From NCBI GenBank assembly GCA_900551155.1, contig URVA01000004.1, forward strand, positions 1 through 42,276: DNA of 42,276 bases, in the 5' to 3' direction. The stretch is from an uncultured Eggerthella sp. (GTDB lineage Bacteria; Actinomycetota; Coriobacteriia; Coriobacteriales; Eggerthellaceae). The first letter of the stretch is position 1, and each line of letters begins with the position of its first letter. The notes under the pieces were generated by a model that saw only the letters and a program-made list of their open reading frames with translations, was not told the origin of the DNA and did not search any database. Below are positions 25,115-34,293 of the stretch, one piece after another. A program made the translations under genes and the position numbers.

Positions 25115-27832
25115 TTAGTCTTTAGTAATTGTTACTTTGTCCACTAAGACCGACTGTAAGTATTCCTTGTCAAGCACGCAACCCAATCCTGCAGGATGGT
25201 CCACGGTATTCAATACCAATTCGCCATTGTCTAACTCCAAAGGCGGTAGTGCAGTGTCGTGGTTAAAGTATTCCGAATAATCCGATACATCTGCAGGCAA
25301 ATCCATACCAGGCAGCGTTGCAAAGGCTGCATGCATACGCTTCGAAACACCCGTATCGAACATACCACCCATCCAAGCAAGCTTGTCCTGTTCGCGAGCC
25401 CAGGTATAAAAATCAAGCGTTGGTTGAATACCACCAAATTTTGCAACCTTAAGCGCATAGCACCTTAGGTTTTCGAAATCCATGGCCTGCTCCATGTCGC
25501 TTGCAGTAACAACCGATTCGTCTAAGCAGACAGGCGTTTTGATGTTATCCTGCAATTCGGACAAGCGCGCAAATAAATTGGTATCCCCGTTTTTGGGAAC
25601 ATACGAGGGATTATAGGGCTCTTCGATGCAAGCAATATTGTATTCATCCAACTTAACCAACACATCCAAGTTGGTTTCATCGAAGGACTGATTTGCATCC
25701 AACATAATTACAAGATCGGGATGAGCTTCGCGTACCTTCGCCACGCAAGCAAGCACCGTATCAGGTTGCACCTTCATCTTTACGCGCGTATAGCCCGCCG
25801 CCACCGCAGCATCCACCTGATCGCACACTTCTTCTGGCGTGCCCAAGCCAATAACCACGCCACCCAGAATTTTTTCTTGATTGGACCCACCAATCAACTT
25901 CGAAAGCGGCTGTCCTACAATCTTGCCGTACAAATCCCATACCGCAGGTTCAACGGCTGCTTTCGCCATAGGATACTTTGCCAAATCGGGGAACGTTGCC
26001 AAAGACTGCGACACCTGAGATGGATGCAAATAACGCTCGCCCAGAACAATCGGCGCAATAGAATCGCGCACCACGCGAAAATCTTCTTCAATGGTTTCAG
26101 GCAAGTACCAGTTGGTCTTAAACGAAACACATTCGCTAATACCCAACCTTCCAGCCCAGTCTTCAATTTCTACAAAGAACGATTCGCGTTCTTCAACCGT
26201 CGTTTTAGGGGTTTTCACCGCGTGAACAAACGGCTGCTTTATGCGATAGATACTCAGGCGCTTAATATCGATACGCTTGTCGTAGCGTTGCTTAAGCGCC
26301 ATGCGATCAACCTTACCCGCAACAGTAAGCGGAAATTCGTCCAACACCAAAATGTGCTTAGGGTGGTGAAGCTTCGACATATGATTGTCCAAATAATCGT
26401 GAATCATATGCGCAAATTCTTGCTGACAGCTTGCCGCACGAATGCCTGTCTCGGCAGGGTGAAGGCCCAATTCTTCGTGGTCGCGCGCTATGGTTTCAGC
26501 AGAATAATCTGCCTCCACGAAGGCAACAGGACGATACCCCCACGTTTCATCCGCAGTACCAAATACATACGCATCACTTACGCCTGGAATATTCAGCAAC
26601 ACATCGCGAATTTCAGCAGGATAGATATTTTCACCACCTGAAATAATTAAGTCTTCGGTGCGTGCATACACGCGCAATAAACCATTGCGGTCAAGCGAAG
26701 CGCGATCGCCCGTTACAAAATAACCATCAACACTTGATGCCTTGCGGGCGTTCAAATAACCCTCGAAAATGCCTGGTCCCGCTACGTGAAGCTGACCGAT
26801 TCCATCTTCATCGGGGCGCATAATACGTACATCGTAGCCATCCAATACATGAAGCGCGCCATCAAAGTTGCGCGTTACAGGCGCTGTTGCAATTAAGCTC
26901 GCTGTTTCGGTCATACCATAGCTTGCGTACACTTTTGCCTTGGCGCGCAGCGCTTTCTGGATGGTCTTTTCATTGAGTTCCGCACCGCCAAGCAAAATGC
27001 AAGAGTACTGCGTAATAATGCGATCGTGATCGTGTTCCAATAGGTCGGCCAAAATCTTATCGACCACCGAAATATGCGTTGCGCGGAAACTGAGCACGTC
27101 GTTCAAGATACGCTGAGGCTGATAACGCTCGTACACCACAAAGGTGCTGCCATTCAGAAGCGAGCGCACTATAATTTGGAAACCGCCCACATGACACATG
27201 GGAAGCACCATCTGCCAAACGCCTTCGCCTTCAATTGCAAGAGCATCGTTTGCCGCAGCGGCAGAAGCCATCAAACAGTTCCACGTTAAGAAGGCTGCCT
27301 TGGGTGTGCCTGACGATCCTGAGGTAAACATAACCAAGCCAGCATCGCTGCCATCAAAGTTTTCTGCGCAGGTCTGTACAAATTGGTCCAGCTCAACTTG
27401 AAGACGCGTAAGCACTGCCGCATCACTAGGAAGACGCCCAAAAGAAGCTGCATCAAAACCCGTTGCGTCAATAAGCAAGCGATTCACAATTTGATTCGTG
27501 AATACATCCATACCCTGTTCGCCCGTTGCGTTTTCCAATTCCACCAAACGCAGCTGACGCTCTTCAGCAGAAAGACGAGGATTCAGCAGGGCAAGGGTAT
27601 AGCCGCCATAGGCTGCCGCCAAAGAAAGCACCACTAATTCCGCACCGTTATACATATTGCAGGCGAACGTTGCACCAGGCTGCAAGCCATGACGCTGCAA
27701 TTCGCGCGCAAGGGCACTAGCCGCTATATGCGCCCTTCGAAAGGTATATTCGATTGACTGTTTGTCGGTCTGAACACAAAAGAAGAGAGCATCTGGTTTG
27801 CGTTTTGCCCAATGTGTCAGGTGCGTAATCAT
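25115..27832 (-). CDS. menE-menC: MenE-MenC fusion: o-succinylbenzoate-CoA ligase / o-succinylbenzoate synthase
   Basis: 905 residues in two enzymes. Residues about 1-520 are an adenylate-forming ligase: P-loop MFTSGSSGTPKAA (168-180), YGMTETA (305-311), TGD (374-376), SGGENIYPAEI (398-408) and the late lysine in TVAGKVDRMAL (K507). Residues about 522-905 are an enolase-superfamily synthase: VKMKVQPD (K685 and K687), metal ligands in MLDANQSF (D712), IEEPY and CLDESV (about D771), and a second lysine in ALKVAKFGG. MenC dehydrates SHCHC to o-succinylbenzoate and MenE activates it to the CoA ester, so the fusion joins consecutive steps, in reverse order along the chain. It is last in the men run, 16 bases after menB. 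Both active sites look complete. Confidence 0.9.
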   Translation of the reverse strand: MITHLTHWAKRKPDALFFCVQTDKQSIEYTFRRAHIAASALARELQRHGLQPGATFACNMYNGAELVVLSLAAAYGGYTLALLNPRLSAEERQLRLVELENATGEQGMDVFTNQIVNRLLIDATGFDAASFGRLPSDAAVLTRLQVELDQFVQTCAENFDGSDAGLVMFTSGSSGTPKAAFLTWNCLMASAAAANDALAIEGEGVWQMVLPMCHVGGFQIIVRSLLNGSTFVVYERYQPQRILNDVLSFRATHISVVDKILADLLEHDHDRIITQYSCILLGGAELNEKTIQKALRAKAKVYASYGMTETASLIATAPVTRNFDGALHVLDGYDVRIMRPDEDGIGQLHVAGPGIFEGYLNARKASSVDGYFVTGDRASLDRNGLLRVYARTEDLIISGGENIYPAEIRDVLLNIPGVSDAYVFGTADETWGYRPVAFVEADYSAETIARDHEELGLHPAETGIRAASCQQEFAHMIHDYLDNHMSKLHHPKHILVLDEFPLTVAGKVDRMALKQRYDKRIDIKRLSIYRIKQPFVHAVKTPKTTVEERESFFVEIEDWAGRLGISECVSFKTNWYLPETIEEDFRVVRDSIAPIVLGERYLHPSQVSQSLATFPDLAKYPMAKAAVEPAVWDLYGKIVGQPLSKLIGGSNQEKILGGVVIGLGTPEEVCDQVDAAVAAGYTRVKMKVQPDTVLACVAKVREAHPDLVIMLDANQSFDETNLDVLVKLDEYNIACIEEPYNPSYVPKNGDTNLFARLSELQDNIKTPVCLDESVVTASDMEQAMDFENLRCYALKVAKFGGIQPTLDFYTWAREQDKLAWMGGMFDTGVSKRMHAAFATLPGMDLPADVSDYSEYFNHDTALPPLELDNGELVLNTVDHPAGLGCVLDKEYLQSVLVDKVTITKD

Positions 27833-27848
27833 TGGTTAGTTCACTTCC

Positions 27849-28688
27849 TTACGGAAACTTAGGGAATTGCTGGAAGTCAGGCTGGCGCTTTTGCTTGAAT
27901 GCATCGCGGCCTTCCTTGGCTTCATCGGTGGTGTAATACAAAAGGGTAGCATCACCTGCAAGTTGCTGAATACCCGCATAGCCATCGGTTGCTGCATTAA
28001 ACGATGCCTTCAAGAAACGAAGTGCCGTAGGAGATAGTGCGAGCATTTCTTTTGCCCAAGAAACGCATTCTTCTTCCAGCTGATCAAAGGGAACAACTTT
28101 GTTGATCATGCCCATTTCCAATGCTTCTTGCGCAGTGTACTGGCGGCACAAATACCAAATTTCGCGTGCTTTTTTCTGGCCCACCATAGCTGCCAAATAG
28201 GAAGCACCATAGCCGCCATCGAAGCTACCAACACGAGGGCCCGTCTGGCCAAACTTTGCGGTTTCTGCCGCAATGGACAAATCGCACAGGTAGTTCAAAA
28301 CATTGCCACCACCAATAGCGTAACCATTGACCATAGCAATAACAGGCTTAGGAACTACACGAATAAGACGCTGGAGGTCGAGCACGTTCAGACGAGGAAT
28401 ATTGTCTTCACCCACATAACCGCCATTGCCGCGCTTTTTCTGGTCGCCGCCCGAGCAAAATGCCTGATCTTCAGGGCGACCGTCGTGGTTTGCGCCCGTC
28501 AGAATAATTACACCGATGGAAGCATCGTCGCGCGCGATAGAAAACGCATCGTACATTTCGATATTGGTTTTAGGAGTAAAGGCATTTCGACACTCAGGTC
28601 TGTTGATGGTAATTTTTGCGATGCCATCATACGTTTCGTAGATGATTTCATCGTATTCTTTGCCCTTTACCCAGGGAAAGTTACTCAT
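27849..28688 (-). CDS. menB: 1,4-dihydroxy-2-naphthoyl-CoA synthase
   Basis: 279 residues, crotonase family. The sequence is very close to classical MenB: EDQAFCSGGDQKKRG, NGYAIGGGNVLNYLCDLSIA, then FGQTGPRVGSFDGGYGASYL and QKKAREIWYLCRQY, and a tail of EGRDAFKQKRQPDF. The QTGP context matches the bicarbonate-dependent (E. coli-like) type. It cyclises o-succinylbenzoyl-CoA to the naphthoate ring of menaquinone. ATG 28688 follows AAAGGACC. It sits between menH and menE-menC. Confidence 0.95.
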   Translation of the reverse strand: MSNFPWVKGKEYDEIIYETYDGIAKITINRPECRNAFTPKTNIEMYDAFSIARDDASIGVIILTGANHDGRPEDQAFCSGGDQKKRGNGGYVGEDNIPRLNVLDLQRLIRVVPKPVIAMVNGYAIGGGNVLNYLCDLSIAAETAKFGQTGPRVGSFDGGYGASYLAAMVGQKKAREIWYLCRQYTAQEALEMGMINKVVPFDQLEEECVSWAKEMLALSPTALRFLKASFNAATDGYAGIQQLAGDATLLYYTTDEAKEGRDAFKQKRQPDFQQFPKFP

Positions 28689-28706
28689 GCATGGTCCTTT
28701 CTATAC

Positions 28707-29753
28707 TTATTTAGCGCTCCCTTTACGGGTGACTGAAGTCTCGATGCCCGACGTTTCCGCTTCAGTATTCGCTAAAAAATGTACTACCTCTTTAAGATAA
28801 AGCATTGGAGCCTCTAAGTGCACATTATGTCCTGCGGGAATGACAGAAACTAAAACGCCCTCAGCTTCAAGCGTAGCAGCAACTACTGCACTTTTCGCGT
28901 CTTTATCGCCATAGATATACAACATTGGAAGGCCATTTTGCCGTTGTGTACGAACAGCTTCAAGCGTTACCTCGGCAAGAGGCATAGCCTGTTTTCCTGA
29001 TCCCTGCAAACAAAGCACCATGGAAGTAGGATTATTTGCCGCACGAGAAACATGAAGCAGCTTGTCCCAACCCAGTTCTTTTTGCGTTGCAAACATGGGA
29101 AGCGTTTCCCAATAGTTCACGAATGCTTCCATGCCATCATGCTGGATCCTATCCACCCAGCCCTGATTACGCTGCGCTGCCTCTGTTCGCTCTGTTTCCG
29201 TTGCGCAACCAAGATTGCAGCTTTCGAGCACTACCGATGCCAGAACATCGCTGCTGGTTTGCAGAAGACGAAGCGCTATGCGCCCGCCCATGGAATAACC
29301 AATGACGTGGGCGCGTTTTGCGTTGGGGCTTTTTGTGCGAGGACGGCTTGTGAGGGCCTGTCTTATGTGGGCGTGTTTTTCGTGCGCGCAGACTACCTTG
29401 CGCAAGAAATAATCCACTGACGCTGCCATATCTTCGTAAGTATAGCGCGCGGGTTTCTTGGATTTTTCGGTAAGCCCATGCCCCATGAAATCGAGCGCAT
29501 ACACACAAAAACGATTGGCAAGTGAACGCGCTATGCTGTCCCAGCTTGTTGAGGATTGCATAAACCCATGCAGCAATACCACAGGTGGTAGTTCTGGATT
29601 CCCCCACAGCTGATAAAAGAAGCTGCATCTTTTATAGGTAAAGGATCGCGGAAGCGGCTGTTCTACCCAATTATCACGTAAGGGCATTTCAGACGCGGGA
29701 TTCTCGCGTTGGGAATCCCGCGCGAATGGCGCTTTTCTATCGGTAGCGTCCAT
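28707..29753 (-). CDS. menH: SHCHC synthase, alpha/beta hydrolase fold
   Basis: 348 residues, longer than most MenH (about 250-280). LLHGFMQSSTSW (60-71), ALDFMGHG (86-93), nucleophile GYSMGGRIAL (Ser154), YIYGDKD and AGHNVHLEAP give the fold and catalytic triad. It eliminates pyruvate from SEPHCHC to give SHCHC after MenD. The ATG overlaps the end of menD by 17 bases. The extra length is a 40-residue N-terminal extension and an insertion of about 27 residues (122-148, rich in Ala/His/Lys/Arg) just before the nucleophile strand. The insertion DNA carries a 60-bp direct repeat and looks slippage-derived. Confidence 0.85.
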   Translation of the reverse strand: MDATDRKAPFARDSQRENPASEMPLRDNWVEQPLPRSFTYKRCSFFYQLWGNPELPPVVLLHGFMQSSTSWDSIARSLANRFCVYALDFMGHGLTEKSKKPARYTYEDMAASVDYFLRKVVCAHEKHAHIRQALTSRPRTKSPNAKRAHVIGYSMGGRIALRLLQTSSDVLASVVLESCNLGCATETERTEAAQRNQGWVDRIQHDGMEAFVNYWETLPMFATQKELGWDKLLHVSRAANNPTSMVLCLQGSGKQAMPLAEVTLEAVRTQRQNGLPMLYIYGDKDAKSAVVAATLEAEGVLVSVIPAGHNVHLEAPMLYLKEVVHFLANTEAETSGIETSVTRKGSAK

Positions 29754-31536
29754 AGCGTTCTTTCACTCCTTGCAAAGGTACGGGTACCTCAATAAGCGAA
29801 ATACCTGGATTTCCCAACTGCTCCCTCAACACACTGCGAAACGATTCGAGCGATTCTGCCTTTGTCGCCGAAACGCCAAAGGCTTGCGCTGCAGCGCAAA
29901 AATCAATCTGATGAGGCGTTAAGAACAAGCGCTCGAAGTACGGATCTTCGGACTGCTGCGGCAACATATCAAAAATAGCACCGCCATTGTTATTCAAAAG
30001 CACGATAACAACACTTGGTCTGCGCGATCCTTGCGATTCGCGCAAAAGCATTTCACCTTGTAGAGCAAGCGCATTCAAATCATGAAGAAGCGTAAGATCG
30101 CCCGTCAAAAATACCGTTTGTTCAAATTCCTGAGCTGCGCCAAGCGCACTAGAAACCGTACCATCAATACCATTCAAGCCGCGATTCGCCAACACCGTTA
30201 GGCGCTTTCCACGCTTGAAGCAAAACTCATCAATGGCGCGAATCGACATACTATTTGCACTGAAGAGAAGTGATTCTGCTGGAAGTTCATCCAGCAAGGC
30301 CTGAACATACGCACCTTCAAAGGCATCGTTCACCGACAAATCGGAAGCGAGTAGGCGTTCGGTACGCGCACGGTCTAACATACCCCATTGCTGGATGTTT
30401 ATCGGAAGCGTTTCGCGCTCATCGGGCATTTCTTCGAAGTTGTAGGAAACCGCTTCTAGCATAGCTGCCACAAAGTCCATAGGATTTGCGGGAATGAAGG
30501 TGGTTGTTTGCGCATTAAAATCGCGCGATTCTTGCACGTCGACCACAATTTGTGCAGGGCGCAGAGCTTCTATAGTTTGCGCCACGCGCTTAGAAACAGG
30601 ATAGCGCCCGAAGCGAATCACCACGTCAAACTCTGGCATATCGGGCGTGCCAATGAGCTGGTCATAGCCACAAATCACAGAAGGATGGCCGTAGGATCGC
30701 AGCTGCGAAAGCGGGTCTGCCAATAAAGGCGCGTCAAAGCGTTCGCTAAAGGCAAGCAACGCCTGCGCTTCTCGGTCGCGTCGTGCCTGATCGCGAATAG
30801 CCTCGATAGAAAAGGTTCCTTCACCAGCAAGCACAATCACCTTATGAGAATCCAAGTACTCTGCCAGCAGATCGGCCTGAGCCGAAGGAAGAGATCGGTC
30901 AATTTGCACGGCAACAGGCAATACATCGTGTCCTTCGATACGACCACAAGAAAAAAGATCTTCGCGATCGATCGCAGGAGTTAGCGGGTCATCGAAGGGA
31001 AAATTCGCATGAACGGGCGCCGAGCCGTGCGTTCCTGGCGCTGCACAAGCAACTAGCTCGCGAGCAATTTGGCGCACATAGGCAAGTTCCTTTTCTTCGG
31101 CGCTAGGGACTGCCATGCTAAAGAAGCGACGTACATGATCGGAATACACCTTATCCTGATCGCAGGTCTGAGGAGCTCCGAGTTTCTGCAGGCGAGCAGG
31201 CCTGTCTCCCGTAAGCACAATAAGCGGGATGCGAGAAGATTCTGCCTCCATTACTGCAGGATAGTAATTTGCCACCGCTGTGCCCGAAGTGCACACCAAA
31301 GCAACCGCGCGGCCACTGGCTTTGGCTAGCCCCAAAGCAAAAAAGCCCGCCCCGCGTTCGTCTACATCCAAATAGAGGTTAAAGGCAGCACCAAAACGGG
31401 TATGCGCCTCGTAAGCCACCATAGCTAGCGGGGTTGATCGTGAACCAGGGCTTACCACCACATCGCGCACACCCGCGCGCATTAGTTCGTCGAAAAACGA
31501 ACCAATGTATAAACCTAGTTCATCTGATGCCTTCAT
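29737..31536 (-). CDS. menD: SEPHCHC synthase, thiamine-diphosphate enzyme
   Basis: About 599 residues. VVSPGSRSTPLAM, DVDERGAGFFALGLAKASG (with the cofactor-activating Glu), CTSGTAVANYYPAVMEA and LTGDRPARLQ are MenD hallmarks. The C-terminal ThDP/Mg region has LTGDLTLLHDLNAL and NNNGGAIFDMLPQ. It adds the succinyl-semialdehyde unit from 2-oxoglutarate to isochorismate. The ATG at 31536 is preferred over the GTG at 31548, because GGAAGG lies at the latter and would serve the former. It is between menF and menH in the operon; its end overlaps menH by 17 bases. Confidence 0.95.
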   Translation of the reverse strand: MKASDELGLYIGSFFDELMRAGVRDVVVSPGSRSTPLAMVAYEAHTRFGAAFNLYLDVDERGAGFFALGLAKASGRAVALVCTSGTAVANYYPAVMEAESSRIPLIVLTGDRPARLQKLGAPQTCDQDKVYSDHVRRFFSMAVPSAEEKELAYVRQIARELVACAAPGTHGSAPVHANFPFDDPLTPAIDREDLFSCGRIEGHDVLPVAVQIDRSLPSAQADLLAEYLDSHKVIVLAGEGTFSIEAIRDQARRDREAQALLAFSERFDAPLLADPLSQLRSYGHPSVICGYDQLIGTPDMPEFDVVIRFGRYPVSKRVAQTIEALRPAQIVVDVQESRDFNAQTTTFIPANPMDFVAAMLEAVSYNFEEMPDERETLPINIQQWGMLDRARTERLLASDLSVNDAFEGAYVQALLDELPAESLLFSANSMSIRAIDEFCFKRGKRLTVLANRGLNGIDGTVSSALGAAQEFEQTVFLTGDLTLLHDLNALALQGEMLLRESQGSRRPSVVIVLLNNNGGAIFDMLPQQSEDPYFERLFLTPHQIDFCAAAQAFGVSATKAESLESFRSVLREQLGNPGISLIEVPVPLQGVKERYGRYR

Positions 31537-31604
31537 ACGTTGCACCACCTTCCCGCGGCGCCGAAACTTTCATTCGCCGTTATTTTTCGTCGATGCGTTT
31601 GTTG

Positions 31605-32966
31605 CTACTTTTCCTCTGGCGCCGTAAAAGCGCTCAGGATGGTTTGCAACTTCAAATCTATTTCGTCAAATTCGTCGCGCGCGTTGCTTCCTTCTACAAC
31701 TCCGCAACCAGCATAGAGCCAGCCAGCTTCTCCATCGAAGACACCCGAACGAATTGCCACCGAAAATTCTCCATCGCCCGCGCCGTCCACATAACCAACC
31801 GCACCACCGAAAAAGCCTCGGTTATACGACTCCGCTTCGCGAAGTGTCATCATGGCTTCGCCTACGGGAGTGCCCGAAAGTGCAGGCGTTGGGTGCAACT
31901 GACTTGCCAGCGACAACAAGCTGCGTCCCTCCATTACCTGTGCCGCAACAGGAGTGCACAGGTGTTGAACATGGCGAAGTGCCTTGATGAAAGGTGTCTC
32001 GGGGATATCCACGTTAAAACAATTGCGCCCGAACACATCGCGCATGAACCGTACAACAAATTCATGTTCGCGACGATTCTTGTCATCATGTAAAAGAGCT
32101 TCGGCGCGTTGCTTTCGTTCGGCTTCATTAGCACCACACGATGTGGTTCCCGCCAAGCACATGCTTTCAACCGCGTTTCCCCGCTTGCGCACCAAAAGTT
32201 CGGGCGTACAGCCGCAGAAAAATACGTCGCCATAGCGATACATGAAGACACAGCCTCGTGCATCGCCATCAATTAAGTTTACGAGTATATCCTTTGAAGA
32301 GAACGGCTCTTCGGTTTTTAGGTGCACGCGACGCGAAGGTACCAGCTTGTCGATTCGATGCGACCGAATTCGGTCAAGGCCGATTTCCATCACATGTTGC
32401 CAGTCTTCAAACGAATCGCGCGTAAGAACATAGGGTATCGTTCGATGCGTGCGCGGTTTCGCTTCGCGAATATGACGAGCGAAGCGCTCAATACGGCCAG
32501 GATACACAGGTCCTAAGCTGTTTATCTGCAAAAAGGTGCCTGATTCGTTTTCGATCAACACTACCTCAGGCACCATCAGGCGCACCTTTGGAAAAGACGA
32601 CATCATGTCATCAGCAGGTTTTGGATTTGCTTCGTCGAACCGATTGAACGAAAACAGGATCGGCTGACAAGGGGCTGGGCGCAGGGCAGAATGCTGCGTG
32701 GTGAGCTGCGCGGCTTGCGCAGTACTTTGCGCGGTTTCCGCGGGGTGCGGTGCACTTTTCGCTGCCTGCAATACAAAATCTGCACTATCCAAAGAAGGAA
32801 TGGCGATGCAGCGACCAAGACCCATATAGCGATTTTTGCGTTCCTTGTTGTAGTACACAAACTGATCGGTAAAACCTTTTTGCAGCACACAGAACGCATC
32901 CACGATATCAATGTTTGATGCCGACGCGTCATCAAGACGCACGCTATGAGAATAGATTTTAGGCAT
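31605..32966 (-). CDS. menF: isochorismate synthase
   Basis: About 453 residues. The C-terminal chorismate-binding domain contains HPTPALSGTPVGEAM, ESYNRGFFGGAVGYVD, FSVAIRSGVFDGE, LYAGCGVVEGS and a DEIDLKLQTIL tail, with ETDLK-type residues for Mg/chorismate. It converts chorismate to isochorismate, the committed step to menaquinone. The ATG at 32966 lies inside the last codons of mazG (stop overlaps by 8 bases) and has GAAGG upstream, so translation is coupled; the longer frame to 33041 is not needed. The N-terminal half carries a low-complexity Ala/Gln/Thr/Ser linker (AETAQSTAQAAQLTTQHS) that looks expanded. Confidence 0.92.
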   Translation of the reverse strand: MPKIYSHSVRLDDASASNIDIVDAFCVLQKGFTDQFVYYNKERKNRYMGLGRCIAIPSLDSADFVLQAAKSAPHPAETAQSTAQAAQLTTQHSALRPAPCQPILFSFNRFDEANPKPADDMMSSFPKVRLMVPEVVLIENESGTFLQINSLGPVYPGRIERFARHIREAKPRTHRTIPYVLTRDSFEDWQHVMEIGLDRIRSHRIDKLVPSRRVHLKTEEPFSSKDILVNLIDGDARGCVFMYRYGDVFFCGCTPELLVRKRGNAVESMCLAGTTSCGANEAERKQRAEALLHDDKNRREHEFVVRFMRDVFGRNCFNVDIPETPFIKALRHVQHLCTPVAAQVMEGRSLLSLASQLHPTPALSGTPVGEAMMTLREAESYNRGFFGGAVGYVDGAGDGEFSVAIRSGVFDGEAGWLYAGCGVVEGSNARDEFDEIDLKLQTILSAFTAPEEK

Positions 32967-33972
32967 GATTACCTTCGTTCTGTGCTTCAGCGCGCACACG
33001 CTGCATAAGTTTCGCCTGATCCCATAATTCTTGAAGTTCATCCATGGAAAGATCTTCTATGTTCTTGCCGCTAGCCCAAGCAGCACCTTCCATAAATGCC
33101 CATCGGTCGCGAAACTTTCTGCATGTTGCACGCAGCGCCGATTCGGGATCAACCTTTACTTTACGAGCGACATTGACCAAAGTGAAAAGGACATCGCCAA
33201 ATTCCAGCTCCATAGCCTGAGTGTTGCCTTCGGCGCATGCTTGCTTGAATTCTGCGATTTCTTCTTCGACCTTTTCCCAAACCGCTTCAACGCTGTCCCA
33301 TTCGAACCCAACTGAAACTGCCTTGCGAGAAATCTTGCTTGCTTGCATCAGCGCGGGAAAACTTACGGGAATGCTATCCAGTAAGCCTTCGGGTTCGGCA
33401 ATAGTTTGCTGATCGGTATCGTTTTGTTCGTCGGTTCCGTTCTGTCCAGCAGCATTCTTACGCTCAGCAAGTTTTACCTTGTCCCAAATATCAAGCACTT
33501 CGCTTGCCGAGGTAGCATCTTTGTCGCCAAATACGTGCGGGTGCCGACGAATCATTTTTTCATTCACATCGCGGCACACATCAGCAACGTCAAATTCGCC
33601 TGCGTCTGCCGCAATCTGGCTTTGCAGCACCACCTGTAGCAACACATCGCCCAGCTCTTCGCGCAAATGCGCCACGTCATGCTGCTCGATAGCGTCTACC
33701 GCTTCATAAGCTTCTTCGATCATGTTATGCGCAATAGAATCGTGCGTTTGTTCGCGATCCCAAGGACATCCATCAGGTGCGCGAAGCGCCGCGATCGTAT
33801 CCGCAAATGAAGAAAACGCCTCGCCAGCATTCGGACAGGGTTGCCCTTGCTCGCGAAGCGATTGTGAGTTGCTCTGATCTTTTTGATGCTCGTTGCTTTT
33901 CAAGCCGTCTTGATTAGGCTGGCTCGCTTGATCAGATGAATCTGTTTGCTCTAGTGGATCTAATGATGTCAT
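32959..33972 (-). CDS. mazG: nucleoside triphosphate pyrophosphohydrolase MazG
   Basis: 337 residues with two MazG domains. The first (about 55-165) has CPWDREQTHDSIAHNMIEEA, then YE and LREELGDVLLQVV, the EExxE...ExxD helices that bind Mg. The second (about 210-320) has EEEIAEFKQA and ELEFGDVLFTLVNVAR. MazG hydrolyses NTPs to NMPs and pyrophosphate in nucleotide-pool and ppGpp control. The N-terminal 50 residues and the linker between domains are polar low-complexity (Gln/Asn/Asp/Ser), unusual for the family. ATG 33972 follows AGGGG. It is co-transcribed with menF, whose start it overlaps. Confidence 0.92.
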   Translation of the reverse strand: MTSLDPLEQTDSSDQASQPNQDGLKSNEHQKDQSNSQSLREQGQPCPNAGEAFSSFADTIAALRAPDGCPWDREQTHDSIAHNMIEEAYEAVDAIEQHDVAHLREELGDVLLQVVLQSQIAADAGEFDVADVCRDVNEKMIRRHPHVFGDKDATSASEVLDIWDKVKLAERKNAAGQNGTDEQNDTDQQTIAEPEGLLDSIPVSFPALMQASKISRKAVSVGFEWDSVEAVWEKVEEEIAEFKQACAEGNTQAMELEFGDVLFTLVNVARKVKVDPESALRATCRKFRDRWAFMEGAAWASGKNIEDLSMDELQELWDQAKLMQRVRAEAQNEGNHA

Positions 33973-33996
33973 TGCTACCCCTAGAAGTGATGTTTC

Positions 33997-34266
33997 TTAA
34001 ATTGAGTACATTGCCTGGAATACATCTTCACGTTGGATAATTACCTGAACACCCAGATCTTCGCCTGCTTTAGTAAGCGCTTCTTGCACTTCGTTAAAAC
34101 CAGCAATATCGGTATCCAGTTTTACCAGCATGGTCATGCTGAAGATATCGTCCAAAATGGTCTGGCTGATGTCGGCGATGTTGGCGCCCTTTTCTGCCAA
34201 CACGCCAGAAATAGCTGCAACGATTCCGCTGCGGTCTTTACCCAGAACTGAAATTACACAACGCAT
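33997..34266 (-). CDS. ACT domain-containing protein (UPF0237 type)
   Basis: 89 residues, a single ACT fold: strand RCVISVLGKDRSGIVAAISG, helix VLAEKGANIADISQTILDD, strand FSMTMLVKLD, helix and final strand VQVIIQRE. The length and sequence match the stand-alone ACT proteins of the UPF0237 group, which bind amino acids or similar small molecules; their function is not settled. ATG 34266 follows AAAGGA. It lies between folE and mazG in the same transcription direction with short gaps, so it is probably part of the operon. Confidence 0.88.
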   Translation of the reverse strand: MRCVISVLGKDRSGIVAAISGVLAEKGANIADISQTILDDIFSMTMLVKLDTDIAGFNEVQEALTKAGEDLGVQVIIQREDVFQAMYSI

Positions 34267-34293
34267 TTTTTATCCTTTCGGTTTTGGGTAACG

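Noticed and set aside
32967..33041. Longer start of menF at 33041
   Set aside because: It overlaps the mazG coding end by over 80 bases, encodes a non-conserved peptide, and an ATG at 32966 has GAAGG upstream.
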